A stretch of 64,000 bases of DNA, from positions 62,001 through 126,000 of the forward strand of contig CAMLLO010000012.1 in assembly GCA_946480915.1 (NCBI GenBank), given 5' to 3'. A model generated the notes under the pieces. That model worked only from the letters and a program-made list of their open reading frames with translations. It was not told the origin of the DNA and did not search any database. Each line of letters begins with the position of its first letter. Within the stretch, counting starts at the first letter, position 1. Below are positions 29,019 through 39,109 of this stretch, one piece after another. Both the position numbers and the translations under genes were made by a program. The DNA comes from an uncultured Sphingobacteriaceae bacterium. Lineage in GTDB: Bacteria > Bacteroidota > Bacteroidia > Sphingobacteriales > Sphingobacteriaceae.

Positions 29019-29270
29019 ATGGATGTACTTTATCAATACTATAACGAAATCGTTTTAACCTTTAATGATTATGAGGTTGATTTACAGAAAGGAGTAATAG
29101 TTATTCTGGTGCCTGATGATAATAAGCGTTTTGATGTGGTATGCCAGAAAATCAATAGTCAGCTAAACCGCATAGCGGAAACTCTGGAGGTGCGGGATAA
29201 ACCAATAATAGTTAGGGTAGAACGAAGCGGCGAGGGTAAAGAATTGATATTAGAAAAGCAAGGTGATTAG
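29019..29270 (+). CDS. Small hypothetical protein
   Basis: 83 residues of balanced composition (FNDYEVDLQKGVIVILVPDDNKRFDVVCQKINSQ), with a suitably placed -7 promoter element. No family recognised. Stops 44 bases before the end of the convergent next gene. Confidence 0.5.
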   Translation: MDVLYQYYNEIVLTFNDYEVDLQKGVIVILVPDDNKRFDVVCQKINSQLNRIAETLEVRDKPIIVRVERSGEGKELILEKQGD

Positions 29271-29313
29271 AATGACAATCTTGCTTCTCTATCCTCAAGC
29301 GGAATAACCCGGT

Positions 29314-29985
29314 CTATTCGCCTTTGAAAAGACCGATTAGCTCTATGGCTGATTTGTTTTTTAGTAAGCCGCGGCCAGAAGCGTCTTCGTATAATATTTT
29401 GGACAAGGTTGATTCTAAATATGAAGCCATATCCAGTAATATTATCATGTTTTCATCACTATAAGGGCGTAAGGCGTCAATTCTTTCGATTAAGTCAGTC
29501 CCCTTACTTTTTGGGGCTATTTTACCATTGGATGCCTTGGTTACAAAATTTTCTAGAATGGAGACTATTCCAAAGCTATATTCAATTAAGATTCCTACGC
29601 ACTTCAGGAATATCCTATCGTAGTCATTATTTTCGAGAGCAGAAGTATCAGCTGGCTTTTTTGCTTCAGGACTTTGTAATATTTCCGGTCCGGTTTTTAG
29701 ACTCGTACTGATATGGCTCGCCAGGTAAGCAGTTCTGGTCCCTAACCTACTACTTAATTCGCCAAGAAGCTGCACATTTTTATCAGTAGACAGGGCTAAA
29801 AGGCTAGGATCTAATACCAGCGGCTCATCTTTTGAAACATTATCTCCTACATCTTTAAGTTCTCCAGCGAATAATAAACTGAACGCGAAAGCAAACATCT
29901 CGTACTGAAGATTATTGAAGAAACTAAGTCCCATTTCAAGATTCTTTTCGTATTCGGAATCTTTCATTTCTTGATGGTTACTCAT
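29314..29985 (-). CDS. Hypothetical helical protein
   Basis: 223 residues from the ATG at 29985. Mostly helical and soluble, with LSFFNNLQYEMFAFAFSLLFAG early and ALRPYSDENMIILLDMASYLESTLSKI late. No family recognised. Two tandem ACGATACAA repeats lie upstream at 30022-30039. Confidence 0.55.
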   Translation of the reverse strand: MSNHQEMKDSEYEKNLEMGLSFFNNLQYEMFAFAFSLLFAGELKDVGDNVSKDEPLVLDPSLLALSTDKNVQLLGELSSRLGTRTAYLASHISTSLKTGPEILQSPEAKKPADTSALENNDYDRIFLKCVGILIEYSFGIVSILENFVTKASNGKIAPKSKGTDLIERIDALRPYSDENMIILLDMASYLESTLSKILYEDASGRGLLKNKSAIELIGLFKGE

Positions 29986-30305
29986 ATTATCATCTTTAAT
30001 TTTTTCATAGACATATTGTTTACGATACAAACGATACAAATGTTGGATTTAGTTTTGGTTTTGGAAAAAAATTCACACAGGGTCCCTTTCATCCTATTTC
30101 TATCTGTGCAAATATTCTGCCTAAAATCAAGTTATATAAAAAAACTTCCCATTATTAACCAGAAAGATAACCTTTAGAAATAATGAGCTGCTATTTTTGT
30201 AAATTGTGGAGAGCGTTGAATTTACTTAGTAATTTAAAATGGTGTAAAAAAAGACCATTCAGGATATTAAAGGGTAAAAATCTCTACATCGTTTTTTACT
30301 AAGAC
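29986..30305. other. AT-rich intergenic region
   Basis: No gene seen. The 9-base unit ACGATACAA is repeated twice in tandem at 30022-30039, a possible regulator site for the gene at 29314-29985. Confidence 0.4.
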
Positions 30306-30551
30306 TCAATAATATAAACTAAAATAATAATGTATCGTATATAAAAGTGGTTTATTCTTAAAGAACAACAAATTAAGGAACTTGTTTTTTAATCTAAGCC
30401 ACTTTCCGGTTTGATTTTCGCCAGGGCTAATTTGATATGAAAAATCGTTGCGTGAAACCTCATAATTTGCCACCAGTGTATAGGTATAAACCACTTTGTT
30501 AATGGCAAATACCTGATTATGAAATCGGTAGATCTTTTCTGCAGTTTCCAT
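30306..30551 (-). CDS. Small hypothetical protein
   Basis: 81 residues, basic and aromatic (KIYRFHNQVFAINKVVYTYTLVAN), no domain recognised. Divergent from the next small gene with starts 11 bases apart. Might be spurious. Confidence 0.35.
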   Translation of the reverse strand: METAEKIYRFHNQVFAINKVVYTYTLVANYEVSRNDFSYQISPGENQTGKWLRLKNKFLNLLFFKNKPLLYTIHYYFSLYY

Positions 30552-30562
30552 GTTAAAGAGGT

Positions 30563-30799
30563 ATGTATATTCTATTTAAACGCCACGGACGCAAACGGTT
30601 TTTCAAACGGTATAAATCTTTTGAAGAATTAAATATTGAAATTAAAAGAGGCCACAACGAACGCTTCATGGGTAATAACCAGTTTTACTACAATACGGAC
30701 ACTCGACATATTGAGATATTAAACAGTCGTTTGTCTATTTTTAATTGTATCGAATACCTGGAATCTTCCAATATTATTCCTGCAGAAGTACATGTTTAA
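30563..30799 (+). CDS. Small hypothetical protein
   Basis: 78 residues, basic, rich in Arg/Lys/Tyr (LFKRHGRKRFFKRYKSFEELN), with AGAGG just before the start. No family recognised. Confidence 0.4.
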   Translation: MYILFKRHGRKRFFKRYKSFEELNIEIKRGHNERFMGNNQFYYNTDTRHIEILNSRLSIFNCIEYLESSNIIPAEVHV

Positions 30800-30843
30800 T
30801 TTTAATAGGTAGCTTTATAGTACTAGTAATTGCTGCCAATAAA

Positions 30844-33228
30844 TTACTTGTCTTTTACCCTGTTTGTTTCCTCTTCAGAAGCAGTTTTTCTGTTGCGAGC
30901 AGCAGAAAGTTTTTGATTGCCAAAAGAATAGCTGAGGGTTAATCTTGCATTCCTGCTTTCGTAGGCCTGACGGAAGTTTAAATCAATTTCTCGGTATTTC
31001 AGAACCCCAGATGTATTGTCGCTGAAAAAGATATCATTGACATTCAGGCTTAGCTTGGCCTTTTTATCCCAAAATGTTTTTTGTACAGCGAAATTAAGGC
31101 TTCCAAGATTGTCGATGGTGATAAATTCGTTTAGAAATTTGGTCATATAATAACCTGATAGTTCAAAGTTAAGCGATGCCACGGGTTTATAAGCAATCTG
31201 CCAGTAGGCCAGCCAGTTCCATTTGCTTTTCTTATAAGTTCCGCCCAAATAATCGGCCTGATAGCGATTGAAAATTACTTGGTTTCCGCCATAGCCACTT
31301 ATTGTTTTGCCAAGCTTAACAGGGAAATTTAACTCGGCAGCAAAATTATCAAAAGTCCCTAAGTTCTCAGTTGTAGTGTATGTTAGTTTTCCATCTTGTC
31401 TGGGAGCATTATCGAAAATTACATCGTGCTTCTTGTTATAGCTAAGGGCGAAGAATGGCTGGTTTTGGTAAGTCAACGAAAGCTTATATTGATCAGCAGT
31501 TTCCGGCCGTAAAGTTGGATTACCCTGAGTGTAGGTTAATGAATCAATATACTGAATGAAGGGATTTTGCTGTTGAAAGCTAGGCCTGTTGACCCTCCTG
31601 CTATATTGTAAAATCGTAGAAAGCTTAGGAGTTACCGCCCGGGTGATAAATAAGGAAGGGAAAAGTTGTACATAATTTCTATCAAGAACCTTTGCCGATT
31701 GTTGTTCGCCACTTGCAACAGTCTGTTCTGCACGCAGGCCTCCTTTAATTTCCCATTTGTTGATTTTATGCTGGAAGGATGTGTACAAAGCATTGACATT
31801 TTCCAGGTATTTAAAATTGGTGGTCCTTTCCGGGTCAACAATTCCGCTTTTTGTGTAGGTCAGAAAATTATCTATTGTTGCAATGCTTGATTTTCCGCCA
31901 AGCTCCAAAGAGGTTTTTTCGCCAAACGCCCGCGAAAAATCTGCTTTTAATACCACTAATTGAACCGGATTATCAATCAGTTGCGTGTTGGTATAGTTAG
32001 CTGATCCTTCAGTGGTGTTTATAATGCTATTATTTGTGATATTAAACTTTGAGTAGTCGAAATCGATGTTCAAGTCGGTGCCAAGCGTGTCAAAGCTGTG
32101 CTTCCAGTTAAGGTTTCCCGAGTAATTGTCTCGCTTGCTGCTGGTATTATTTAAGGTGTTAAACGAGCTGATTAATGGCCCACCTTCTCCGTCCAGTTCA
32201 TTTGTGTTGTTTATGGCCTCTCTCAAGCCATTGCGCAGGAATCCGCGGAACATAAAGCCAAAGGTGTTTTTTTTATCGGCGTAAAAGTCGGCTCCAACTC
32301 TGAAATTATGACTATCGGCATTATTCGGCGAATAGTTTTCCTGTACCAATTGCTTCCCATCTATAATCCTGCTGAATGTTCCGCGGTCGTATTGATTGCG
32401 GTGGAAAAAACTGTAATTACCAAATGTATTTATCTTTCCCTTTCGGTGATTTAGAGTAAAAGAAGGATTTAACCGGTAGAAATTTCGATCTAGCGGACTT
32501 TTATTTTTGTTATACAAACCCATCCCTCCGGCTAAACTTAAACTACCATTGGTGCCGAGCTTAGCATTTCGTTTTAATAGGATATTGATTACCGCTCCGC
32601 CGGCTGCATCGTATTTGGCGCCGGGATTTCCTATCACCTCAATCTTATCGATGTTTGAAGCACTTACATCTTTTAAAACTTGGGTGATGTCGGTATATTG
32701 AGAAGCTCTGCCGTCAATTAAAATAATTGGACTGCCTTTTCCGACCATTGTTATTTTATCGTCGGTAACGATCAGCCCGGGAACTTTCTGCAAAACTTCC
32801 AAAGCAGTCGACCCGGCCGCTGTAGCACTGCCGTCAACATTTACCACCAGCTTATCCGGTCGTTGTTCTAAAAAGGGTTTTTTGGCCATAACACTCACTT
32901 CTTTCAATAAGTTACCTCCTGGTGCAAGTGTTATCAGGGGTACAATAAGTTCCGTGTCCAAAACACTTATTGGTTTGTATTCCTTCTTGTATCCAATCAT
33001 CGAAACCGCGATAAGATATGTGCCCTTACTGATGTTTTGGAAGGTGTAGCTCCCTTTACTATCTGTCAGCTCTGATTTAACCAGCGACGAATCTGCATTT
33101 CGGAGTAAAAGCACGGAGACAAATTCCGAGGGGTTTCGTTTCTCATCTATAATTTTTCCGGAAATGGTCTGTCCTTTTGACGAAAAAACGAGCGTCAGTA
33201 GAAGTAATGTGATAAGGGCTGATTTCAT
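30844..33228 (-). CDS. TonB-dependent receptor-like outer-membrane protein
   Basis: 794 residues. Signal peptide ending SSKGQ, then a CarboxypepD_reg-like beta-sandwich (ISGKIIDEKRNPSEFVSVLL, residues 20-105), a plug domain (KVPGLIVTDDKITMVGKGSPIILIDGRASQYTD and KIEVIGNPGAKYDAAGGAVINILLK), then a long beta-barrel (OMP_b-brl_3 type) ending with TLSYSFGNQK. The last 22 residues are charged, beyond the usual aromatic end. Substrate unknown; no SusD partner is adjacent, so it is not a standard polysaccharide-uptake locus. Confidence 0.9.
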   Translation of the reverse strand: MKSALITLLLLTLVFSSKGQTISGKIIDEKRNPSEFVSVLLLRNADSSLVKSELTDSKGSYTFQNISKGTYLIAVSMIGYKKEYKPISVLDTELIVPLITLAPGGNLLKEVSVMAKKPFLEQRPDKLVVNVDGSATAAGSTALEVLQKVPGLIVTDDKITMVGKGSPIILIDGRASQYTDITQVLKDVSASNIDKIEVIGNPGAKYDAAGGAVINILLKRNAKLGTNGSLSLAGGMGLYNKNKSPLDRNFYRLNPSFTLNHRKGKINTFGNYSFFHRNQYDRGTFSRIIDGKQLVQENYSPNNADSHNFRVGADFYADKKNTFGFMFRGFLRNGLREAINNTNELDGEGGPLISSFNTLNNTSSKRDNYSGNLNWKHSFDTLGTDLNIDFDYSKFNITNNSIINTTEGSANYTNTQLIDNPVQLVVLKADFSRAFGEKTSLELGGKSSIATIDNFLTYTKSGIVDPERTTNFKYLENVNALYTSFQHKINKWEIKGGLRAEQTVASGEQQSAKVLDRNYVQLFPSLFITRAVTPKLSTILQYSRRVNRPSFQQQNPFIQYIDSLTYTQGNPTLRPETADQYKLSLTYQNQPFFALSYNKKHDVIFDNAPRQDGKLTYTTTENLGTFDNFAAELNFPVKLGKTISGYGGNQVIFNRYQADYLGGTYKKSKWNWLAYWQIAYKPVASLNFELSGYYMTKFLNEFITIDNLGSLNFAVQKTFWDKKAKLSLNVNDIFFSDNTSGVLKYREIDLNFRQAYESRNARLTLSYSFGNQKLSAARNRKTASEEETNRVKDK

Positions 33229-33306
33229 TTTGCGTTGCTTTATAGGTAATAGATTCCATACTTAGATGAAATCCATACCAAAAAGTTGCAAGGCTATTAA
33301 ATTAAA

Positions 33307-34212
33307 TTAATTGCCGCCGAGAATAATTGGTGCTCCTTTGCTGTTCCCCATGATAATAACTTTAGAATTTGCTGATTTGGCAATTTCTTTTTGGGCCAAT
33401 ATACTTTCGTATTGTAACTGTTTGTCGCTTAGGCCCGTTGATAAGATTTTTTGATAATCGGCAATTCCTTGAGCCTCTACACGCTTACGTTCCGCTTCCT
33501 GACGCTCTTTCTGAAGTACGAAAGTCATTTTCTGCGCATCTTGTTCAGCATTAATTTTGGATTCAATGCTTGCCTTTACCGAAGCAGGGAGCGTGATGTT
33601 TCTGACTAATAATTGCTCAAGTTCCAGACCGCGTTTCGAAAAACTTTTATTAATAGTCTCAAAAATTTTGGCCTGAAATTCGTCACGCTTACTCGAATAC
33701 AGCGCTACCGCATCATAAGCTACGGCATTATCTCTGATCGCCGTTCTCGAAACCGGCCGAACAATTTTCTCAAGGTAGTCTGTTCCTATTTCCCGGAGAA
33801 TGTAAGGCGCTGAACTAGCCTTAACTCTGAATAATACGGACAGGTCAATAATTACTTCCAACCCGTCAGCAGAAAGAACGCGAATAGCATCATCGCCTTC
33901 TTTGTCACCCTCTTCATGCACGGCGGACATGGTGTAGTTTTGAGTTTTTGCATCAAAGGTTGTTACTTCAGCAATCGGATTTATAATATTTAATCCGCTA
34001 TATAGAACGTCGTTATCTACTTTTCCGAAAATACTTATAACGCCGACCTGGCCAGCTTCTATCACTTTAAACATAGAAGTTAAGGAGCCTACAAGTATTA
34101 CGAGCACTCCAGCGATGCGAATTATTGAGGCATACCGTGCTGATGGGTTATTTTGCTTGGAAATTACAAAACTGGCGATTAAAATAAAGATGCCAAGGAT
34201 GATTAAGAACAT
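33307..34212 (-). CDS. SPFH/Band-7 (prohibitin-like) membrane protein
   Basis: 301 residues. Two N-terminal hydrophobic segments, then FKVIEAGQVGVISIFGKVDNDVL and the SPFH domain, followed by a coiled coil (QDAQKMTFVLQKERQEAERKRVEAQG) as in prohibitins. Such proteins form membrane-bound rings that organise membranes or regulate proteases such as FtsH. Monocistronic. Confidence 0.9.
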   Translation of the reverse strand: MFLIILGIFILIASFVISKQNNPSARYASIIRIAGVLVILVGSLTSMFKVIEAGQVGVISIFGKVDNDVLYSGLNIINPIAEVTTFDAKTQNYTMSAVHEEGDKEGDDAIRVLSADGLEVIIDLSVLFRVKASSAPYILREIGTDYLEKIVRPVSRTAIRDNAVAYDAVALYSSKRDEFQAKIFETINKSFSKRGLELEQLLVRNITLPASVKASIESKINAEQDAQKMTFVLQKERQEAERKRVEAQGIADYQKILSTGLSDKQLQYESILAQKEIAKSANSKVIIMGNSKGAPIILGGN

Positions 34213-34312
34213 GATTGTGATTTTAGTTTGGGATTAAATATAGGGTTTTTAATAAATCTAAAGGGATGAATATAAAGCGCTTTACCAGATTTATTGATGA
34301 CCCGAAAAAAAT

Positions 34313-34353
34313 CCTAAAAAACAAAAGGCTGCATCCTGGTGGAAGCAGCCTTT
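34313..34353 (-). terminator. Terminator of icd
   Basis: AAAGGCTGC and GCAGCCTTT form a stem; on the minus strand a T-rich run follows. It lies 22 bases past the icd stop. Confidence 0.75.
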
Positions 34354-34374
34354 CTTAATTTCAGTATGAGAAAC

Positions 34375-35610
34375 TTAGTAACCTAATTTAGCTTTTAAGT
34401 TTTGATCAATTGCATCTAAAAATTCTTCAGTATACAAATAATCGGTACCATGCTCAACTTTAGCTTTCGCAGTAATCGCAAGATCTTTTGTCATTTTTCC
34501 GCTTTCTACGGTTTCAATACAAACCTGCTCTAATTTCTGGCAAAAGTCAATCAGCTCCTGGTTATTATCTAATATACCACGGAATTCTAATCCTCTTGTC
34601 CATGCAAAAATAGAAGCTATTGGATTTGTAGAAGTTGGGCGACCTTTTTGATGCTCTCTATAATGACGGGTTACTGTACCATGAGCAGCTTCGGCTTCCA
34701 TTGTTTTTCCATCAGGAGTAACCAAAGTTGAAGTCATTAAACCTAATGAACCAAAACCTTGAGCTACAGTATCCGACTGAACATCTCCATCGTAGTTTTT
34801 ACAAGCCCAAACAAAGTTGCCGTTCCATTTCAAAGCAGAAGCAACCATGTCGTCAATTAAACGGTGTTCGTAAATTAAACCGTTTGCATCAAATTGTGCT
34901 TTAAATTCTTTCTGATAGATATCTTCAAAAATATCTTTAAAACGACCATCGTATTTTTTTAGGATGGTATTTTTAGTAGAAAGATATAAAGGCCATTTTT
35001 TCATTAATGCCTGGTTAAAGCAAGCACGCGCAAATCCAATGATGGATTCGTCAGTGTTGTACATTGCCATCGCTACACCATCACCTTTAAAGTTATATAC
35101 TTCGAATGACTGCTCTTCGCCGCCGTCTTCTGGTGTAAATTTGATAGTTAATTTACCTTTTCCTTTTGTAACGAAATCTGTAGCACGGTACTGATCGCCA
35201 AATGCATGACGGCCAATACAGATAGGAGCAGTCCAGTTTGGAACCAAACGCGGCACATTACTCATTACAATTGGTTCGCGAAAAACAGTACCGTCAAGAA
35301 TATTACGAATAGTTCCGTTCGGAGATTTCCACATTTGTTTCAAACCAAACTCTTCTACACGGGCCTCATCAGGAGTAATGGTGGCGCATTTGATACCAAC
35401 TCCATATTGTTTAATCGCGTTAGCTGCATCAATCGTCACCTGATCATTTGTTTCATCACGATATTCGATACCTAAATCGTAGTATTTGATATCTACTTCA
35501 AGGTATGGAAGAATCAGTTTATCTTTGATGAATTTCCAAATGATACGAGTCATTTCATCCCCGTCCAGCTCGACCACCGGATTAGCTACTTTGATTTTTT
35601 GTATAGACAT
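34375..35610 (-). CDS. icd: NADP-dependent isocitrate dehydrogenase
   Basis: 411 residues from the ATG at 35610 ([22 protein letters not shown]); the longer frame adds 42 residues that overlap the promoter. [20 protein letters not shown] binds isocitrate; [21 protein letters not shown] and [16 protein letters not shown] are typical of the eukaryotic-type homodimeric enzyme. Converts isocitrate to 2-oxoglutarate in the TCA cycle. Confidence 0.95.
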   Translation of the reverse strand: MSIQKIKVANPVVELDGDEMTRIIWKFIKDKLILPYLEVDIKYYDLGIEYRDETNDQVTIDAANAIKQYGVGIKCATITPDEARVEEFGLKQMWKSPNGTIRNILDGTVFREPIVMSNVPRLVPNWTAPICIGRHAFGDQYRATDFVTKGKGKLTIKFTPEDGGEEQSFEVYNFKGDGVAMAMYNTDESIIGFARACFNQALMKKWPLYLSTKNTILKKYDGRFKDIFEDIYQKEFKAQFDANGLIYEHRLIDDMVASALKWNGNFVWACKNYDGDVQSDTVAQGFGSLGLMTSTLVTPDGKTMEAEAAHGTVTRHYREHQKGRPTSTNPIASIFAWTRGLEFRGILDNNQELIDFCQKLEQVCIETVESGKMTKDLAITAKAKVEHGTDYLYTEEFLDAIDQNLKAKLGY

Positions 35611-35639
35611 TTTTGTATAGAATTTAATTTGTGAAGCCG

Positions 35640-35647
35640 CAAAGATA
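35640..35647 (-). promoter_or_regulatory. Candidate icd promoter (-7 element)
   Basis: Minus strand TATCTTTG, a perfect TAnnTTTG, about 30 bases upstream of the icd ATG. Confidence 0.55.
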
Positions 35648-35741
35648 TAAATTTTGTATAAAGAACTGTTTCTGCATGTTGAAAAGCTGAGAAGTGACAA
35701 ACATTTAACCATTCTGTTCCTTTTATTATAAAACAAAAGCC

Positions 35742-36200
35742 ATGGTAGACCCAGATGACAAATTTTATCCAGGTTTTAATGATGAAAATCTTGATAGAGA
35801 CAAAGAATTGGAAGATGAGTTGGGAGCTGAGACAAATACAGCGGACTTAGCTTATGATCCTGAAAAAGACAGTTTCGAACTTGATGTGACAAGCAAAGAT
35901 GAAGATTATGATCATCCTGATCCTTACACAACGTCGGTAAGAAATGGCAGTGACTTTGATTCTGATTTTGATGAAGCAAATATTACTGCTAATGATGAGT
36001 ATCATCGTGCAAACGATAATTCAGCCGAAGCACCTGAAGCCGATGAATTTGGTATGCATATAGATAGTGGTAAAATTGTGCAGTTGGATCCATTGGACGA
36101 AGAATTAGGTATGACAGCTGAAGACAATAGAGAGGATCTGGATGAGGAAGGTTATCCGAAAAATAATTTAAATGACAGGGATAGTAAATACTTGAAATAA
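35742..36200 (+). CDS. Acidic disordered hypothetical protein
   Basis: 152 residues with a very high content of Asp, Glu and Asn ([20 protein letters not shown]) and no hydrophobic core, so probably disordered. Contains [20 protein letters not shown]. No family recognised. Divergent from icd. Confidence 0.55.
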   Translation: MVDPDDKFYPGFNDENLDRDKELEDELGAETNTADLAYDPEKDSFELDVTSKDEDYDHPDPYTTSVRNGSDFDSDFDEANITANDEYHRANDNSAEAPEADEFGMHIDSGKIVQLDPLDEELGMTAEDNREDLDEEGYPKNNLNDRDSKYLK

Positions 36201-36283
36201 TTCTTTACGCGGATAATTCGAGATAAAAAGTGAGTTGAACTTCTTGTGTTTCGCGAAGATATTTCTTCCCTGGAGGATAGCGT

Positions 36284-38086
36284 TTAATTTACATCTAAAT
36301 TGAACTTCCTTCTAAATTCTTCCAGCATAGGGTTTTTAGCCAGCATATGCTGATATTTTTCATGGGAAGTATACAGCCTTTTTTTTTCGTTCTGTTCTGC
36401 CTGACGGGTAATTATATCTATGCCAAAATTCTCAAGCTTCACTCTCAGGAAATTCAATAAGTCTACTTTCTCAAGTATCAAAAGATCTTCCTGAATGCGG
36501 TTCTCGGTAACAAGCTCAATTTTGAAGTCGTCTAAAACGGTCGGTGGATTGGCCGTCATGATGGTGAACAGATTGATTTTGCCGGCTTTTTTAATATCAG
36601 CCGCATAGGTGTTCCAAAGATTTAAAAAGTCATCTGACGTAAAAGGCTTCCTGCTATCACCCGAAACGTATTTCGGCGCATCTTCTTCTGCTTTATTAAC
36701 CGGGCTACTTAAATCGTTCAGATTAGGAATGATCGACGGAGCGGATTTTAATGACTTAACGGTAATTTTTGGCTTCTCTGAGGGGATAGGAGGAGGGGGT
36801 ATTAGATCGGCCTTTGCCGGCTCCGATGCGATACTTAAAGGGTGCGTTTCTGCTGTTGTATAAGGTCTTTCTTCCTTGTTTTCAGGTACTTGTGCGGACT
36901 GTTGCTGGATCGGTTTTAAGGCCTGGGACTCAGCTTTTCCTATGGATTCAGGTTTTTTTTTTAATGCCTCTGCAGAAGCTGAAAGATTTAGGGCCGATGG
37001 TATGTGGCAGATCTTAATGAGCGAGAGTTCTACCTGCAGTCGCTGGTTTTTACTGTTCTTATAATTAAGATCGCATTGGTTGGCAATATTTAAGGCTGAA
37101 AGTAAAAAGGAAGCGGATGCAGCTTTTGACTGCTCTAAGTATTTTTGTCGGATACCTTCGCTCACCTCAAGTAATTTTAAAGTCGAAGGGTCTTTCCCAA
37201 CCAGAATGTTCCTGAAATGAGCCGCTAAGCCATTGATGAAATTATTTCCATCAAATCCATTTGCCAAAATCTCATCGAAAATCAGCAAGGTACTGGCGAT
37301 ATCTTCTTGTAATAAGCTTTGAGTAATCTTAAAATAATAGTCGTAATCGAGAATGTTCAGATTGTCGATTACCGCTTTGTAATTTACGTTTCTATTCGAG
37401 AAGCTTACTATCTGATCGAACATAGATAGCGCATCGCGTAAGCCACCATCAGCTTTTTGAGCTATCAGGTGTAAACCGTCATTATCATACTCTACGTTTT
37501 CTTTCTTTGCGATAGATGCCAGATGGCTGGCCATGTCTTCAACACGTATCCTGTTAAAGTCAAAGATCTGACAACGCGAAAGAATGGTAGGTAATATTTT
37601 ATGCTTTTCTGTAGTAGCTAAAATAAATATAGCATAAGAGGGAGGTTCTTCCAAAGTTTTTAAGAAAGCGTTGAATGCAGCTTGCGAAAGCATGTGCACC
37701 TCATCTATAATATAGATTTTATACTTTCCGGTCTGAGGGGGTATTCTAACCTGCTCAATTAAGCTACGTATGTCATCTACAGAGTTGTTGGAAGCCGCAT
37801 CCAGCTCGTGAATGCTGAATGAATTTCCATTTTGAAAAGATCGGCAGGAGTCGCACTCGCCGCAGGCTTCTACTTGTGTTGATAGATTCTGACAATTGAT
37901 GGTTTTTGCGAGGATACGTGCACATGTTGTTTTTCCAACGCCACGAGGTCCGCAGAACAAAAAAGCCTGAGCAAGCTGATTGTTTTTAATGGCATTTTTT
38001 AGGGTGTTTGTGATATGCTGCTGACCGACAACGCTTTCGAACGTTGATGGCCTGTACTTTCTCGCCGACACTATAAAATTATCCAT
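36284..38086 (-). CDS. dnaX: DNA polymerase III subunits tau/gamma
   Basis: 600 residues from the ATG at 38086. AAA+ clamp-loader start ARKYRPSTFESVVGQQHI, Walker A GPRGVGKTT, a four-cysteine zinc module (CQN..CGECDSC), DEVHML (Walker B) and sensor SRCQIFDF. Domain III ends near residue 370; then a Lys/Pro-rich linker and a C-terminal tau domain. The linker begins at an A10 tract, where slippage would give a short gamma form (see the slippage entry). It loads the sliding clamp and binds the replicative helicase and polymerase. Confidence 0.95.
   Translation of the reverse strand: MDNFIVSARKYRPSTFESVVGQQHITNTLKNAIKNNQLAQAFLFCGPRGVGKTTCARILAKTINCQNLSTQVEACGECDSCRSFQNGNSFSIHELDAASNNSVDDIRSLIEQVRIPPQTGKYKIYIIDEVHMLSQAAFNAFLKTLEEPPSYAIFILATTEKHKILPTILSRCQIFDFNRIRVEDMASHLASIAKKENVEYDNDGLHLIAQKADGGLRDALSMFDQIVSFSNRNVNYKAVIDNLNILDYDYYFKITQSLLQEDIASTLLIFDEILANGFDGNNFINGLAAHFRNILVGKDPSTLKLLEVSEGIRQKYLEQSKAASASFLLSALNIANQCDLNYKNSKNQRLQVELSLIKICHIPSALNLSASAEALKKKPESIGKAESQALKPIQQQSAQVPENKEERPYTTAETHPLSIASEPAKADLIPPPPIPSEKPKITVKSLKSAPSIIPNLNDLSSPVNKAEEDAPKYVSGDSRKPFTSDDFLNLWNTYAADIKKAGKINLFTIMTANPPTVLDDFKIELVTENRIQEDLLILEKVDLLNFLRVKLENFGIDIITRQAEQNEKKRLYTSHEKYQHMLAKNPMLEEFRRKFNLDVN
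36953..36962 (-). other. A10 slippage tract in dnaX
   Basis: On the coding (minus) strand TTA is followed by nine further A and then CCT GAA, giving Leu-Lys-Lys-Lys-Pro. A shift by one base gives an immediate TGA (LKKKT-stop); a shift the other way gives LKKNLNP then TAG. Either would yield a gamma of about 380 residues, just after the clamp-loader core. Confidence 0.6.
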
Positions 38087-38398
38087 CGCCACGAAAATAA
38101 AGAGAAGATGTGAGATTTTAGATAGAAGATTTAAGATTAATAAATTTGTTTTTTTTCGTTTCAGTTTTTTTTTCAGATGTGCAACCTTATTGTTTTTTTG
38201 CCGTAAGCAATGTTGTTAGGTTTTTCATAAAGGTCAGGCTTGTGGTTAGGCTGTTGATCTGGATTTAAGTTTAGTTTAGGTTTAAGGCGCCCGTCAAGGC
38301 GCTTTTTTTGTATGTAATGTTTTTCTTGTTAATTCAGAGAAGCCTGACGCCCAGTCTGCAATTGCCTGATTAGCACAGAAATGCTTTTTATAAAATGC
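38087..38398. other. Intergenic region between dnaX and rpsF
   Basis: No gene seen. A short GCGCC/GGCGC stem followed by TTTTTTT at about 38286-38310 could be a terminator of a small RNA; weak. The rpsF promoter starts at 38399. Confidence 0.35.
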
Positions 38399-38429
38399 TT
38401 TGTTGTGATAATTATTATTACTACATTTG
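38399..38429 (+). promoter_or_regulatory. Promoter of the rpsF-rpsR-rplI operon
   Basis: TTTG (38399-38402), 19 bases, TACATTTG (38422-38429): a full Bacteroidota consensus promoter, 41 bases ahead of the rpsF start. Confidence 0.85.
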
Positions 38430-38470
38430 CCTCCCCTTAAAAAGGGTAATAATTAACAAAAAATTAGAAA

Positions 38471-38833
38471 ATGCAACAGTACGAAACACTAATCGTTCTT
38501 ACCCCGTTGTTATCTGAAGAAGCTGCGAAAGAGGCAATAGCTAAATTTCGTGGTATTTTATCTGATAACGGAGCCGAAATTATCAATGAAGATAATTGGG
38601 GTTTGAAGAAACTAGCGTATCCTATCCAAAAGAAAACGACAGGATACTATCACCTAACTGAATTTAAGGCTCCGGGTGAATTAATTAACAAACTGGAGAT
38701 TGAATACAGACGTGATGAGCGTATCATGCGTTTCTTAACCGTTGCTCTTGATAAGCATGCAATTGCTTACAGCGAGAAAAAACGTAGCGGAGCTTTCAAT
38801 AAGAAAAAACAAACTGAGGAGGTAGCAGGATAA
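38471..38833 (+). CDS. rpsF: Ribosomal protein bS6
   Basis: 120 residues: YETLIVLTPLLSEEAAKEAIAKF, GLKKLAYPIQKKTTGYYHL and EYRRDERIMRFL are the bS6 pattern. Part of the small subunit platform with bS18. First gene of the classic rpsF-rpsR-rplI operon; its stop overlaps the rpsR start (TAATG). Confidence 0.95.
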   Translation: MQQYETLIVLTPLLSEEAAKEAIAKFRGILSDNGAEIINEDNWGLKKLAYPIQKKTTGYYHLTEFKAPGELINKLEIEYRRDERIMRFLTVALDKHAIAYSEKKRSGAFNKKKQTEEVAG

Positions 38834-39096
38834 TGGCAAGAGATCAAATTAAATACGTTACTGCCCCTAAAGTAGAGGATACTCGTAAAAAATATTGCCG
38901 TTTTAAGAAAAACGGAATCAAGTACATTGATTACAAAGACGCAAACTTCCTTTTGAAGTTTATTAACGATCAGGGTAAAGTTTTACCTCGTCGTCTTACA
39001 GGAACTTCATTAAAGTTTCAACGTAAAGTAGCTCAGGCTGTTAAGCGTGCCCGTCATATTGGTATATTACCTTATGTAACAGATTCATTAAAATAG
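38833..39096 (+). CDS. rpsR: Ribosomal protein bS18
   Basis: 87 residues. KKYCRFKKNGIKYIDYKDANFLLKFI, RRLTGTSLKFQRKVAQAVKRARHIGILPYV is the bS18 signature. Binds the small subunit next to bS6. rplI follows after 13 bases. Confidence 0.95.
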   Translation: MARDQIKYVTAPKVEDTRKKYCRFKKNGIKYIDYKDANFLLKFINDQGKVLPRRLTGTSLKFQRKVAQAVKRARHIGILPYVTDSLK

Positions 39097-39109
39097 GGAG
39101 GTAAGCGAA

